Counted from the first letter of the stretch, positions 52,391 to 63,873 are shown. The stretch: DNA of 64,000 nt from Desulfosporosinus orientis DSM 765 (GCF_000235605.1 NC_016584.1:3522001-3586000), one strand, 5' to 3'. The notes: generated by a model from the sequence alone, not told the origin. Program-made: numbers and translations.

Positions 52391-52843
52391 TTAGAGAGTT
52401 TTGCTGACTGCAATTTCATCACAGTTTGGAAACTTTATGCAATTAATACACTCATTCCATACTTTTTGAGGCATCTGTTCTTTATTAACTTCCTCGTATC
52501 CACAGTATTTAAAAAACTCCGGTTGATAGGTTAACGCAAAAACTCTTGCAATCCCAAGTTCTCTGGCTTCATCTTCCAGAGTTTTAACGATCTGGCTTCC
52601 AATCCCTCTCCGTTTGTAGCCAGTTGCAACTGCTAACGCTCTTATCTCAGCTAAATCGCTCCAAAGTATATGCAGCGAAGCAACTCCTACTAATTGGTCA
52701 TCCACTTCAGCCAGCAAGAACTCGCGGATGTTTTCATACAGCATATTTCTTGAGCGAGGAAGCATGAGTCCTTCTTGAGCATTGCTGTTAATAAGTAGCA
52801 TCATGGCTTCGACATCCGAAATTCGTGCCTTACGCAATTTCAT
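52391..52843 (-). CDS. GNAT N-acetyltransferase, ArgA-like
   Basis: A 150-residue GNAT domain: acetyl-CoA site RALAVATGYKRRGIGSQIVKTL and FALTYQPEFFKYCGYEEV. The tail LPQ/MPQKVWNECINCIKFPNCDE is typical of the short, stand-alone N-acetylglutamate synthases of clostridia. Likely first step of arginine synthesis. ATG with AAAGGGG. Confidence 0.85.
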   Translation of the reverse strand: MKLRKARISDVEAMMLLINSNAQEGLMLPRSRNMLYENIREFLLAEVDDQLVGVASLHILWSDLAEIRALAVATGYKRRGIGSQIVKTLEDEARELGIARVFALTYQPEFFKYCGYEEVNKEQMPQKVWNECINCIKFPNCDEIAVSKTL

Positions 52844-53103
52844 GTATAAAAATCCCCTTTATATTCTTTTGCATAATTATACACTATATATTATATTCTT
52901 GCATATCTTTTTCAATTTTATTTATTTGTCGGATATTTGGAAATTTGTATTTTTTATTGTTTCTATAAAACAGCATTTTAAGCCACTTTTAAAGAGAAAC
53001 ATATCTTTAACAAATCTCCTTTTTCTTACATTTTTTTACGCTTTCATGTGTTACACTATTTCAGTGTGTTACTTATAGTAATTTCTGGAAGGAGATTGTC
53101 AAT

Positions 53104-54495
53104 GTGATTCCTCAAAAACTATGGATTAGTTTTTTAACGTTTATGATTATGATCATCATCATTGCCCTATGTGATATTATACCTATTCCAGATTACTTGT
53201 CTATCCTGTTAAAATCCATCCCTTTGATCATCCTGATTCTTTGGTTCGAGCTTTGGTACTACACCTGGGGAAAGATTTGGATTCTATTTACATCCCTATA
53301 CATAATCTACACCCACGTCAGTCCCAACCTTATGTCCCCTACTTTAATAGTTGTACACATTGCTTTTCTTATAGGTACGATGATTGTTATAGAGCAAAGA
53401 GAAAAAAAAGAACGAGCCTTCCATCATCGTCAGCTAAAAACGATGAGAGCTCTCCTAAAACAAAATCCCCCACTAGTTCAAACTGTTGACTATTCCCATG
53501 AAGCTGTAATATTGCTTAACAATATGGGGGTAATCATAGACTCCAGCCCACAAACCTCTATTCTTCTATCGCTATCTGCGTCTTACTTAATTGGCAAACC
53601 AATCTTCGATGTTTTAGGGATATTGCCAAATTTCCAGTTAAACAATTTTCCTGAGAATGGTGACTTCACCTGGAAATCTCATGCAGGGACAACTAAACAT
53701 CTCAAATTCCGAACTCGCCTGCTGCTTGATCACAATACTCCGTCCGGTATTTTAGTAACCATTTTTGATATTAGTGACGCAAAAAAAAGAATGGAGCTTT
53801 CTCTGCAAATAGAAAAGCTCTCCATTATTAGTCAAGTTTCTGCAGGCTTAGCTCATGAAATACGCAATCCCTTAACAACCATTAAAGGGTTTATGCAGCT
53901 GATCACACCTGAACGCTGGCCTGAAACTTATCGTCCTTATCAGCAGCTTATTCTTCAGGAGATCCAAACTATTGAGCAGCTCCTTAACAGCTTCATCCTA
54001 TTGACAAGTCCTTCTGCCCCCCAAATGGAAAGACTTAACCTCGTAGAAGCCATCCCCTCTATAACCAAATGTGCACAAGAAATTGCCCAGAAAAAAAACG
54101 TCCAAGTGATTTTTGAATTTCCTGCCCACCCAGTCTATATCATAGCCGACCGCGAACAACTTCTCCAGGCACTATTATCAATTCTCAATAACGCCATTGA
54201 AGTATCACCCAAAGGAGAAAATGTGAGAATACGCCTTACTGAACAAGATAATTATGTTAGTATTAACATTATCGATAAAGGACCGGGTATCCCTGAAAAC
54301 CTCCGCCACCGTGTCTTCGATCCATTTTTTACGACCCAAAAAGAAAGCATTGGCTTAGGTTTAACTATTGCTCAACAAATCATTCTTACTCATCAAGGAA
54401 AACTGACTTTTTCTGAATATCCCCTTTCTAGCGGGACAAAAGTCACCATTGATATTCCTAGTCTAGTGAATTTGAGAGATAATCTTTCTGCATAA
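53104..54495 (+). CDS. Membrane sensor histidine kinase
   Basis: Up to four N-terminal transmembrane helices (about 5-95), a PAS-like domain (about 125-230), HisKA with phosphoacceptor in GLAHEIRNPLTTIKG (about 252) and HATPase_c with N box LNNAIEVSPKGE, G1 DKGPGIP and G2 GLGLTIAQQ. The architecture matches KinB/KinE-type sporulation kinases. No response regulator is adjacent, so it is an orphan. GTG 53104 with GGAAGGAG. Its last 38 bases overlap the convergent gene at 54458. Confidence 0.9.
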   Translation: MIPQKLWISFLTFMIMIIIIALCDIIPIPDYLSILLKSIPLIILILWFELWYYTWGKIWILFTSLYIIYTHVSPNLMSPTLIVVHIAFLIGTMIVIEQREKKERAFHHRQLKTMRALLKQNPPLVQTVDYSHEAVILLNNMGVIIDSSPQTSILLSLSASYLIGKPIFDVLGILPNFQLNNFPENGDFTWKSHAGTTKHLKFRTRLLLDHNTPSGILVTIFDISDAKKRMELSLQIEKLSIISQVSAGLAHEIRNPLTTIKGFMQLITPERWPETYRPYQQLILQEIQTIEQLLNSFILLTSPSAPQMERLNLVEAIPSITKCAQEIAQKKNVQVIFEFPAHPVYIIADREQLLQALLSILNNAIEVSPKGENVRIRLTEQDNYVSINIIDKGPGIPENLRHRVFDPFFTTQKESIGLGLTIAQQIILTHQGKLTFSEYPLSSGTKVTIDIPSLVNLRDNLSA

Positions 54496-55723
54496 GAGAA
54501 TGATTAAAATAGTTACTTTGACAGTTCAATTGGTAAATTCCTTCTTCCTGCCAATTTGCAGGCAGTGTCCAAATGGGAAACTTTTCTTCATCGTTCAGCC
54601 AACAATAACAACGCCGAAGCTCCTCCTCTTTGCTAAGAGTAGTAAGCCAATGTACACGGCCATCCCAGGCTAAAGGATTGCCATGGTTATCTTTAGCGCC
54701 AACTAATAGCATGCTTCCTTCTAATACAGATGCTAATAAAATGCTTCGTGCAGCACGCAGGAGCGGCTTTTCAAAAATTGGGCATACGACACTAAGCTGG
54801 CCATTTCCTTGGAAAAAGAACCATTCTTCCAATTCGCTCACACAGTTTTCTCCACGATCTTTTGGCAGCCATGGCCAAGCCCATGGGCTTCCCCAAATCA
54901 GGTTGATGGCACCTGCTCCTTGATGAAGTAATAACTCAAGATGGTCATAAGGACGAAGTTTACCTTCTTGCTCTAAAGATTCCAGATAATCGAGGACTTC
55001 CAGAACTGCACTGCAAAAATCTGAATTTAACGAACCGGATGAATCAACCCAGCCTTGCTTATGCCATTTCAGGGTTAATTCTCTTATCTTAAGCCACTTT
55101 ACTTTTGTATTTAGCTCAAATTTTTTACCTTTGCGCCTAACTTCTGCAACTTCAAAATTGCCCCAGAGAAAATTAATAGTTTGATTTTTGATAATGGTAC
55201 GAACTTGACGACTTGATAATTGATGAAAAAAATCATTGACAGTTACAAGTTGCTGCCTTGCCACAGGGTTCAAACCTTTTCCCCAACGTTTCCAGTCCGG
55301 ACGTTCTTCCCCTAAAGTGTAGCGCGGTCGTTTAAGTTGTTGTCTGTCAGGAATCGGATAAAGACTAGGCGTTAGTTTTTCACGCCAATAGACTGCTCTT
55401 GCATCAATAGTTCCACCGATTTTTGACAACCCCGTTAAAAAAGAGGGGGTAAAATCTGGTGCAACATAATAAATTACAGTCTTAGCGCCATTGCTGAGCC
55501 TGTGTCCCCATAACAAACCCGCTAAAAGAAATTCCTCTTCACGATTTATTGATAAGGCAGCAATTATTCCCACTCGTAAAGTGGTCTCCCCCCCCATAAA
55601 ATAAGCATATTGAGGTGGAAGACGACTTGATTTTTTTTTGTCTTCAGGATACTCCTTCCATCTATTAACAATAAAAACATCTGGATGAGTTTCCCAGATT
55701 TCGTTCCAGGTAATACTCAACAA
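54458..55723 (-). CDS. Unrecognised 421-aa protein
   Basis: TTG 55723 with GGGAGGG upstream; 421 codons. A tryptophan-rich, basic, soluble protein with MGGETTLRVGIIAAL near residue 43, KTVIYYVAPDFTPSFLTGL near 80, GAINLIWGSPWAWPWLP near 275 and LRAARSILLASVLEGSMLL near 315. No signal peptide, metal or nucleotide motif was recognised. Convergent 38-base overlap with the sensor kinase. It follows the P1 peptidase by 110 bases. Confidence 0.65.
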   Translation of the reverse strand: MLSITWNEIWETHPDVFIVNRWKEYPEDKKKSSRLPPQYAYFMGGETTLRVGIIAALSINREEEFLLAGLLWGHRLSNGAKTVIYYVAPDFTPSFLTGLSKIGGTIDARAVYWREKLTPSLYPIPDRQQLKRPRYTLGEERPDWKRWGKGLNPVARQQLVTVNDFFHQLSSRQVRTIIKNQTINFLWGNFEVAEVRRKGKKFELNTKVKWLKIRELTLKWHKQGWVDSSGSLNSDFCSAVLEVLDYLESLEQEGKLRPYDHLELLLHQGAGAINLIWGSPWAWPWLPKDRGENCVSELEEWFFFQGNGQLSVVCPIFEKPLLRAARSILLASVLEGSMLLVGAKDNHGNPLAWDGRVHWLTTLSKEEELRRCYCWLNDEEKFPIWTLPANWQEEGIYQLNCQSNYFNHSLMQKDYLSNSLD

Positions 55724-55833
55724 TGACCCTCCCTTAGCGTTTCTCCATATGGATGTTTACGCGCTAAGTATAAAGATCATGACACTTTATCCACCAAATA
55801 TCTTATTTTACTTGGCATTGCCAATATTCAATA

Positions 55834-56904
55834 TCATAAACCACCTTGCCAACTGCGAACCAGCCGTAAGGTCTCCTCAATCGGCAAAGCATAACGAATA
55901 TGCCCGTCTCTCCCTTCCATTGTCTGAGCTAAAAACATGGAGTTCCAAATACTTTCTGCCGTTGCTTCCGTCACAGCTCGAAAAAACTCATCCAAATCCC
56001 AATCTGACAAATAGTTGTTCTTAGTTCCGCTATAAGTGCTGACTATAAGGCAGAAGTCTCCGCTTCCGGTCATAGAAACGGAACCTGTGCGCCCCATTCC
56101 TAATTCGGCTCGGCATGCAAGTTGGGTTAATTGCCAACGTGATAAAGGGGCATTCGTTATTCCGACAAGAATCAGAGAACCCGGTATGTATCCTAACTGT
56201 TGTGGTAATAACTGGCCAATGGGTACACCAGATAATTGAAAATCTTCCAGCAGCCCAAAGTTCGCCAAAGCCAGCATTCCCAATACATAACTAACGCCGC
56301 TTTTAGTTTGAACAATGCGAGAAGAGCTTCCTACTCCTCCTTTCATTTGAAAGCAGGACATTCCCACTCCCGCACCCACATTGCCCTGTTGAATTGGACC
56401 CACTGCAGCACGCTGTATAGCCAAGATGGCATCCCAAGGCTTAACATGGCGGCCTCTTATATCATTCAGGTAAGAATCATCGCACTCCATGACCACAATG
56501 TTCGCCGTTCGAGCATCATTACCAATTTCCGGATTTTGTTGCAATAGGTATGTAATAACTCCATTGGCAACGTCATTGACACTTAAAGTATTCGTTAATA
56601 GAATCGGGGAATTTAATAGTCCCATCTCTTGAATAAAAGGAACGCCAACAGACTTTCCATAACCATTGATGACACTTATTCCTGCTGTGCAAGGTTGACG
56701 ATAAATGTTTTCGAATTGAGGTAAAATAGCTGTCACACCCGTTCTGACCGGGCCCCTGCCATTGGGCAGGAGCGGTCCGCTGCCTTGAATTAAGGAAACA
56801 TGCCCCACCCTTACTCCTGGAACATCTGTGATATCGTTGTTCTTGCCAACCGGCATTATCCCCATCCAAAGTCCTAACTCCCTTGGCGTCTTTCGTTCTT
56901 CCAT
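55834..56904 (-). CDS. P1-family (DmpA/S58) peptidase
   Basis: An Ntn-like aminopeptidase/esterase that self-cleaves: ITDVPGVRVGHVSLI at the start, INGYGKSVGVPFIQEMGLL, VGAGVGMSCFQMKGGVGSSSRIV with the Ser nucleophile region, and GGDGHIRYALP-like end. 356 residues. ATG 56904 chosen with GGAGGG seven bases away. Downstream of the TetR regulator gene, 55 bases, probably one operon. Confidence 0.9.
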   Translation of the reverse strand: MEERKTPRELGLWMGIMPVGKNNDITDVPGVRVGHVSLIQGSGPLLPNGRGPVRTGVTAILPQFENIYRQPCTAGISVINGYGKSVGVPFIQEMGLLNSPILLTNTLSVNDVANGVITYLLQQNPEIGNDARTANIVVMECDDSYLNDIRGRHVKPWDAILAIQRAAVGPIQQGNVGAGVGMSCFQMKGGVGSSSRIVQTKSGVSYVLGMLALANFGLLEDFQLSGVPIGQLLPQQLGYIPGSLILVGITNAPLSRWQLTQLACRAELGMGRTGSVSMTGSGDFCLIVSTYSGTKNNYLSDWDLDEFFRAVTEATAESIWNSMFLAQTMEGRDGHIRYALPIEETLRLVRSWQGGL

Positions 56905-56958
56905 CAAAAATCCCTCCGTTGTACTCTATGGCATACAACGAAGGGATATGAATAAGTA

Positions 56959-57540
56959 TCAAGCCTCTTGCTTCTTTTCTGAGAGTCCGTCCCAAAAGAC
57001 TGAGAGGGCGTGACTTAACTCTTGATGCAAATCCCCTGTCCCGGAAACAAACCAACGAATAAAATGCTGAATCATCATACCTTCCAAACTTTCTGCTAAA
57101 AAAGCAGGATTGAAGGAACTACTGATTTCACCATTTTCTTGACCAACCGTTATGATCGCCAGTAAACCATAATGTAAGCTCAGATCATAATCCTTTCCTT
57201 CTCGGCTTCGTACGGTAACCCAGGCTATCTCCCGATCCTTTATCATAAATTCAGCCCAGTCTTGAAGAAGATTCTCCAATCGCTGCCGAGTACATAAACT
57301 GGCTTTTTGTCTCCCTGTTCGGGCAATATCTTGCCAGGACCTTCTTGAAAACTCCTTGACAACTGCCTCTTTTGTTCGAAAATAGTTATAAAAAGTCCCT
57401 TTGCCAACGTCTGCTTGCTGGGTAATCTGTTCTACAGATGTTGCTGAAAATCCTTGGGTACGAAATAGCTGCATAGCATTAAAGAATATTTTTTCACGGG
57501 TTTCTTTTTTCTTCCGCTCTCTCCGTGACAACTCTGCCAC
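56959..57540 (-). CDS. TetR-family regulator
   Basis: GTG 57540 behind AAGGGGG; a TetR helix-turn-helix (ATSVEQITQQADVGKGTFYNYF, given here in parts: ATSVEQITQQ and GKGTFYNYF) is followed by a ligand domain. 193 aa. Likely controls the following peptidase gene; ligand unknown. Confidence 0.85.
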   Translation of the reverse strand: MAELSRRERKKKETREKIFFNAMQLFRTQGFSATSVEQITQQADVGKGTFYNYFRTKEAVVKEFSRRSWQDIARTGRQKASLCTRQRLENLLQDWAEFMIKDREIAWVTVRSREGKDYDLSLHYGLLAIITVGQENGEISSSFNPAFLAESLEGMMIQHFIRWFVSGTGDLHQELSHALSVFWDGLSEKKQEA

Positions 57541-57653
57541 TTTACAATCCCCCTTTGTACAGCAGTGTTTGCCAACAAACATTTACTATAATTTATATTC
57601 TACAACTTCCATTTTTTTCCTTCTGCAGAAAGGGGGGATTCTATTATTTTTTA

Positions 57654-57759
57654 TACTAATCAGAAAGTATAACTTTTGTTGCATACTGCAAGATGGCTAA
57701 TACGTGCGAAGATAGTGCTGCAAGAAGGTTTAACCCGTGCGAAGACAGTGTCTTCGTCG
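57654..57759 (-). repeat. Dispersed intergenic repeat, copy B
   Basis: The same element as at 12149-12256 in inverted orientation. Read on the minus strand it begins with CGACGAAGACACTGTCTTCG right after the glycerate kinase gene and ends CTTTCTGATTAGTA. The two copies differ at about eight positions by eye, including one single-base indel pair. Confidence 0.8.
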
Positions 57760-57822
57760 TCTGAAGCATAAGTGCAACCAACGGATTTACCTTCGCTAAG
57801 GCTCGGCAAATCCGGGTTTTCT

Positions 57823-58983
57823 TTATGTTCTATTGGCTTTGAGCATAGATTCATTGCCAAGTTTCCAGACGGCCAGAATCCTCCAAACTGCCCGTTCTAA
57901 TTGCTGCTCAGCTTTAACGAAGGCTTCCTCCAAGGTAACTGGCCCCTCAGAAACACTAAAACAGGTACATATGCCATGACTACTGAGAGCATCGGGGGAG
58001 CCATCCACCGACCCTGAAATTACCAGCACAGGTACATTATGGTTTTTTGCTAAGGCAGCAACCCCAACCGGTACCTTACCATAGGCTGTCTGAAAGTCCG
58101 TTCTTCCTTCACCTGTTAAAACTAAATCTGCTGTTTTTATTTTAGCTTCCGCATTTGCAACCTCTAAAACAATTTCTGAACCCGGCCGCAGTTGTGCTCC
58201 TAAAAAACCAACACTTCCTGCCCCAAGTCCTCCGGCAGCACCTCCGCCGGGCAATTCCAAAAGATTTATACCTGCAATGCTGCTCAGTTGTTCCCCAAAA
58301 TTCTTTAACGCTTTATCTAAATATCGAATATCTTCAGAGTTTGCTCCTTTTTGAGGCCCATACACTGCACTGGCGCCCATAGGGCCGCACAGAGGATTTT
58401 GAACATCACAGGCGACCTCAATCTTCACCTCAGAGAGCCGTGGATTGATCTTCGACATGTCAATTTCAGCGAGATCCCTAAGAGCCGCTCCTCCCGGGGA
58501 CAGCTCTTTCCCATGCTTATCCAGTAACCTTACTCCTAAAGCAGCGGCTAAGCCGGCTCCTCCGTCATTAGTGGCACTACCTCCGATGCCGAGAAGAATT
58601 TTCTTAACCCCTCGTTCCAGTGCATCTTTAATGATTAAACCAGTACCATAAGTGGAAGTAAGGCGAGGATTCTTTTCTGCTTCAGATAGAAGGGTTAAAC
58701 CGGAAGCAGCTGCCATCTCAATAATGGCCGTGGACCCACCTTCGATAAGGCCGTAGATAGCTTCAATAGGGCGGCCAAGAGGATCTGTGACCTGAACCTT
58801 GACCTTCTCACCAGGAACTGCACTTAGTATTGCTTCCACGGTGCCTTCCCCTCCATCTGCCATGGGGATCAAATCAATCTCACAGGAAGGATAAATCTGT
58901 TGAACCCCCCTGCTCATGGCTTGAGCAACAGAAAAAGCGTTTAAACAACCCTTGAATGAATCTGGTGCAATGACAATTTTCAT
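57823..58983 (-). CDS. Glycerate kinase (GlxK family)
   Basis: Class-I glycerate 2- or 3-kinase: N-terminal KIVIAPDSFKGCLNAFSVAQ, LIPMADGGEGTVEAIL, GIGGSATNDGGAGLAAALGV and LTGEGRTDFQTAYGKVP. 386 residues, normal; phosphorylates glycerate with ATP. ATG 58983 behind GGGAGTG. Directly downstream of a small membrane-protein gene (gap 6). Confidence 0.93.
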   Translation of the reverse strand: MKIVIAPDSFKGCLNAFSVAQAMSRGVQQIYPSCEIDLIPMADGGEGTVEAILSAVPGEKVKVQVTDPLGRPIEAIYGLIEGGSTAIIEMAAASGLTLLSEAEKNPRLTSTYGTGLIIKDALERGVKKILLGIGGSATNDGGAGLAAALGVRLLDKHGKELSPGGAALRDLAEIDMSKINPRLSEVKIEVACDVQNPLCGPMGASAVYGPQKGANSEDIRYLDKALKNFGEQLSSIAGINLLELPGGGAAGGLGAGSVGFLGAQLRPGSEIVLEVANAEAKIKTADLVLTGEGRTDFQTAYGKVPVGVAALAKNHNVPVLVISGSVDGSPDALSSHGICTCFSVSEGPVTLEEAFVKAEQQLERAVWRILAVWKLGNESMLKANRT

Positions 58984-58989
58984 TATTGT

Positions 58990-59325
58990 TCACTCCCTAG
59001 ATTGAGCACGATGCCCAAAGTACATTCCAACTTGAAGATAAACTATCAGACTTGCAAAATCCAATACCACGATTAACCAGCTTTCAATAGGAAATTCAAC
59101 AACATATGCCATCAAATACGAAAAAAGGTTAAAGAGAAAGGCCGCAATGTAAGCAGTACGAGGGTCCTCATATTTTCTCCGATACCCTACTAAAAAACCA
59201 AGAGGATAAAAGATGGCGAAGTTTAAAGCCAACTGATTGAGAATTCCGCTGGAATCAAAAAATCCCCCCCAAAATATTAACAATAAGCATAAAATAAGCT
59301 GATAGCGCCAGAAAGCGAAATTCAT
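58990..59325 (-). CDS. Small membrane protein
   Basis: About 111 residues with three to four hydrophobic helices (YQLILCLLLIFWGGFF, LALNFAIFYPLGFLVGY, TAYIAAFLFNLFSYLMAYVV, WLIVVLDFASLIVYLQVG). ATG 59325 behind GGGAGG. It overlaps the glxK operon (glxK starts 7 bases later). Function unknown. Confidence 0.65.
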   Translation of the reverse strand: MNFAFWRYQLILCLLLIFWGGFFDSSGILNQLALNFAIFYPLGFLVGYRRKYEDPRTAYIAAFLFNLFSYLMAYVVEFPIESWLIVVLDFASLIVYLQVGMYFGHRAQSRE

Positions 59326-59415
59326 GCGTACCTCCCTAATCTGCATAAAACGTTGTCTTATGCTAAAAGTTTCAGGCTTAGGCGCTCAGTGAAGTGCTAA
59401 CCCCATATTAAGTGA

Positions 59416-59436
59416 GGAGAGAGTTATACTCCCTCC
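59416..59436 (-). terminator. Probable hairpin after guaB
   Basis: Minus strand GGAGGGAGT pairs with ACTCTCTCC with a three-base loop and one G-U pair; no long T-tract. Confidence 0.45.
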
Positions 59437-59470
59437 CCATCATCAAAAGCAATCTTTGATTGTCATCTTA

Positions 59471-60997
<1,527 letters not shown>

Positions 60998-61096
60998 TCA
61001 TAAGTTATTTTTTCTGCTAAGTATTAAAAAAATGGATATTCTAACTTGTCAATAAGCGCTAAGCCTTTTATGATAAGAAAATGGAGGGAGGCTAAC

Positions 61097-61597
61097 ATGT
61101 TCTATCGAGCACACCAATTTTATCGGGCTATTTTTTCAAGCATCATGCCTTCTGATCTTCGTTGGGCAGTAAATCACCTGCCTCCTCAGGCAGCTGAACT
61201 CTTTCTTAAACAATCTCGGCCTGAGCAACGGCACGCTATTGATGTGGCAAGAAGTATCGCTAAGATTAACCACCACTTACCACTTAGTGAGTTTCATAAT
61301 CTTATGATTGCCGCGCTCCTTCATGACTGCGGAAAATCCATGGTCTCGATTCGCCTCTGGGAACGAGTCTATGTTGTTTTAATACAGAAAGCCCCTCGCT
61401 CTCTCTGTTTCTGCCTGGAAAAAGGAAACTCTATTTTTTCCCTCCCCTTAAAAATAAATACCAGGCACGCCCTTTGGGGCGCTCACCTGGCAGAAAGAGC
61501 AGGTTTAAATTCGGAAATTTGCCTCTTGATTCGTGAACATCATAATCCATCTTCAAAGTTAGGATTTATCTTGGAACAAGCCGATAACACCCACTAA
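61097..61597 (+). CDS. HD-domain protein
   Basis: 166 residues: LNQ-like start MFYRAHQFYRAIF, H in EQRHAIDVARSI, HD in IAALLHDCGKSM, H in TRHALWGAHLAE and REHHNPSSK. A phosphohydrolase of unknown substrate, resembling the HDIG family. ATG 61097 with GGAGGGAGG, preferred over the in-frame ATG 61046. Confidence 0.82.
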   Translation: MFYRAHQFYRAIFSSIMPSDLRWAVNHLPPQAAELFLKQSRPEQRHAIDVARSIAKINHHLPLSEFHNLMIAALLHDCGKSMVSIRLWERVYVVLIQKAPRSLCFCLEKGNSIFSLPLKINTRHALWGAHLAERAGLNSEICLLIREHHNPSSKLGFILEQADNTH

Positions 61598-61609
61598 CTG
61601 AAACCAAGG

Positions 61610-61864
61610 CTACTGGGATTCCATTTTATCTTGAAGTTCCACGAGTTCCTTGTTTTTAGAGAAAATCCATTTGGCAAAACGTTTGTTATCTCGCTGCAAG
61701 CGAATATTTTCCCTTTCAAGGTGACGAACTAATGCCACTTTTTCTCGTTCAACTTTCTCTAATAAATTCATGAGTACTCGACGACTGACTCTTAAATGCT
61801 CTACTCGTTGTTCAAGTTCCCCTACCCGTGCTCTAAGCAGCTTTATTTCATCTGTTGAATCCAA
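61610..61864 (-). CDS. Small coiled-coil protein
   Basis: 84 residues of almost continuous heptads (LLRARVGELEQRVEHL and NLLEKVEREKVALVRHLERE). TTG 61864 with GGGGAGG. Convergent with the HD gene (12-base gap). May be a structural or DNA-associated protein; no function known. Confidence 0.65.
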   Translation of the reverse strand: MDSTDEIKLLRARVGELEQRVEHLRVSRRVLMNLLEKVEREKVALVRHLERENIRLQRDNKRFAKWIFSKNKELVELQDKMESQ

Positions 61865-61967
61865 TCTTTACGCCTCCCCGGCTCTTCGATAGTTATAGTC
61901 TATGCCGGAAAAACGCATTTTAAACCATTTGCTTATCAAGACCTGCCAAATCAAGTTGAAATTATAT

Positions 61968-62810
61968 TTAACCTCGATGAGCTAATTTCTTAATTTGCTG
62001 AAGAACACTGAGAGAAACTCCCCAGTGACCAAGTTCTACTCCCGGTTTGCGGGCTTCTCCGTGAAAATCTGATCCTCCGGTCATAAGCAGTTTGTATTTT
62101 TGAGCAATAGCTCGATACAAAACTTCATCCTCAAGACTATGCTTAGAATGAGAAACTTCAATTCCTTGCAGACCAATCCTAACCCAGCCTGGAATTTTTT
62201 CTTCAAGCTGCTCCATCCCTGGATGAGCCAGTACCGGTATGCCCCGTGCATTTCTTATGACCTCGATGCCTTCTTCAGGAGTTAACTTATAACTGGGAAC
62301 ATAAGCCGGTGCTCCCACTCCAATATAGCGTTCAAACCCTTCCTGGATGCTTTTAATATAGCCCCTCTCTATTAAGGCCTGGGCAATATGAGGTCGTCCA
62401 ATGGATCCGCCTTTGGCGAAGATACGAACTTCCTCTTGAGAAAGATTAATTCCTTCATTGCTTAGACGCTTGAGGATTTCCTGCATGCGCAGATCACGGG
62501 CTTCTCGAAGGTATTTTAGAGTGGCTTTTAAATGAACAGAGGAGCTGTCAAGCTCGTAGCCAAGAATGTGAACTTCTTTGCCTTGGCTATTGGTATTAAG
62601 TTCGATCCCTTTAAGAATTTTGACATTATATAGCCTTCCAGCATCGTCAGCTTCTTTCCACCCTTCTATGGTATCGTGGTCTGTAATACCAATGCCTCTT
62701 AAGCCTTTCTGTGAGGCTAGACAGACAAGTTCCTTAGGTGACAATAATCCGTCCGATGCCGTTGTATGACAATGTAAATCCGCCTCATATAGGGTAACTG
62801 CTGGTGTCAC
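61968..62810 (-). CDS. PHP-domain phosphoesterase
   Basis: A 280-residue stand-alone PHP protein: ADLHCHTTASDGLLSPKELV (metal-binding HxH and second D), GIGITDHDTIEGW, EVHILGYEL, VLAHPGMEQLEEK and GGSDFHGEARKPG complete the metal ligand set. Enzymes of this type dephosphorylate 3',5'-bisphosphate nucleotides, or histidinol phosphate in some. GTG 62810 with GAGG. Start of a divergent-less minus-strand gene. Confidence 0.9.
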   Translation of the reverse strand: MTPAVTLYEADLHCHTTASDGLLSPKELVCLASQKGLRGIGITDHDTIEGWKEADDAGRLYNVKILKGIELNTNSQGKEVHILGYELDSSSVHLKATLKYLREARDLRMQEILKRLSNEGINLSQEEVRIFAKGGSIGRPHIAQALIERGYIKSIQEGFERYIGVGAPAYVPSYKLTPEEGIEVIRNARGIPVLAHPGMEQLEEKIPGWVRIGLQGIEVSHSKHSLEDEVLYRAIAQKYKLLMTGGSDFHGEARKPGVELGHWGVSLSVLQQIKKLAHRG

Positions 62811-62844
62811 ATTTTAAACCTCGTTTCTGCAGATAGATCTCCTA

Positions 62845-63795
62845 CTATTTTAACACCTTTGACAATAAACGCATAAAATTGCCGCTGCAAATCTTATCAA
62901 CCTCTTGAGTACTAAACCCTGCCTTGAGCAACTCATCAACTAAACTTCCAAAATCTCCAACATGTTCAAGTCCTTTAGGCACTTCAGTAATCCCATCAAA
63001 ATCCGATCCTAAACTAACGGTTTCCACTCCTGCAACCTCCGCAATATGGCAAATATGGCGAACCACATCCTTTAGCTCTGCCTGACCTGTCTGAGTTAAA
63101 AAACTGGGATAGAAGTTGACTCCCACTACACCCCCATGCTTTGAAAGTGCTCTAAGTTGTTGGTCTGTCAGATTGCGAGGATGATCACATAAGGCTTTAG
63201 CACAAGAATGAGTCGCTGCAATAGGGTCTTGAGACAACTCCAAGACATGCCAAAAGCCTGCCTCATTAAGATGGGAGACATCTATCAGCATTCCCAATTC
63301 GTTCATACGCAAAATAACTTGTTGGCCTAAATTGGTTAACCGGCTTTGAGTCTTCTCTCCTACCCCATCAGCTAAGGCGTTGCGTTGATTCCAGGTTATT
63401 CCTAAAGCTCTGACCCCTAAGTGATAAATAGTATCCAGCATAAAAAGTTGATCTCCTAAAATTTCTCCACCCTCTACACTCAATATAATCCCAATCCGGG
63501 ATGGGTCAGGAATTCCCCTAAGATCCTCTTTCTCCAACACTTGGAATACTTGATCCCCATGACCGGCAATGAAACGCCGAGCTCCATCAATCAATTCCAA
63601 CCCCCGCTGTGTCGCTAAGGATGGTTTATACCTGGTCTCAATAAAAGCTGCCAAAAACTGAAGGGCCACTCCAGCAGATCTGGCGCGGGAAGTATCCCAG
63701 TGTCCTCCTTCTGAGGGGGCCAGCAGCGTCCTTTTTCCATTGACAAAATCAAGGAGACTATCACAATGACCATCAATAATCGAAAACTCACTCAT
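62845..63795 (-). CDS. Membrane dipeptidase (M19, renal dipeptidase family)
   Basis: Zinc dipeptidase: DGHCDSLLDF (first ligands), ILSVEGGEIL, GVRALGITWNQRNALADG, PIAATHSCAKALCDHPRNL and LGSDFDGITE. 316 residues; splits dipeptides with unusual residues, often D-amino acids. ATG 63795 chosen because of AGGGGAAAG; a longer in-frame start at 63876 is not needed. Confidence 0.93.
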   Translation of the reverse strand: MSEFSIIDGHCDSLLDFVNGKRTLLAPSEGGHWDTSRARSAGVALQFLAAFIETRYKPSLATQRGLELIDGARRFIAGHGDQVFQVLEKEDLRGIPDPSRIGIILSVEGGEILGDQLFMLDTIYHLGVRALGITWNQRNALADGVGEKTQSRLTNLGQQVILRMNELGMLIDVSHLNEAGFWHVLELSQDPIAATHSCAKALCDHPRNLTDQQLRALSKHGGVVGVNFYPSFLTQTGQAELKDVVRHICHIAEVAGVETVSLGSDFDGITEVPKGLEHVGDFGSLVDELLKAGFSTQEVDKICSGNFMRLLSKVLK

Positions 63796-63873
63796 ATAAC
63801 TCTTTCCCCTCTCTACAATTGCCCTAATATTCCCAAACGTTTGGGATTTTGAAAGGCAAATGATGATATAAAA

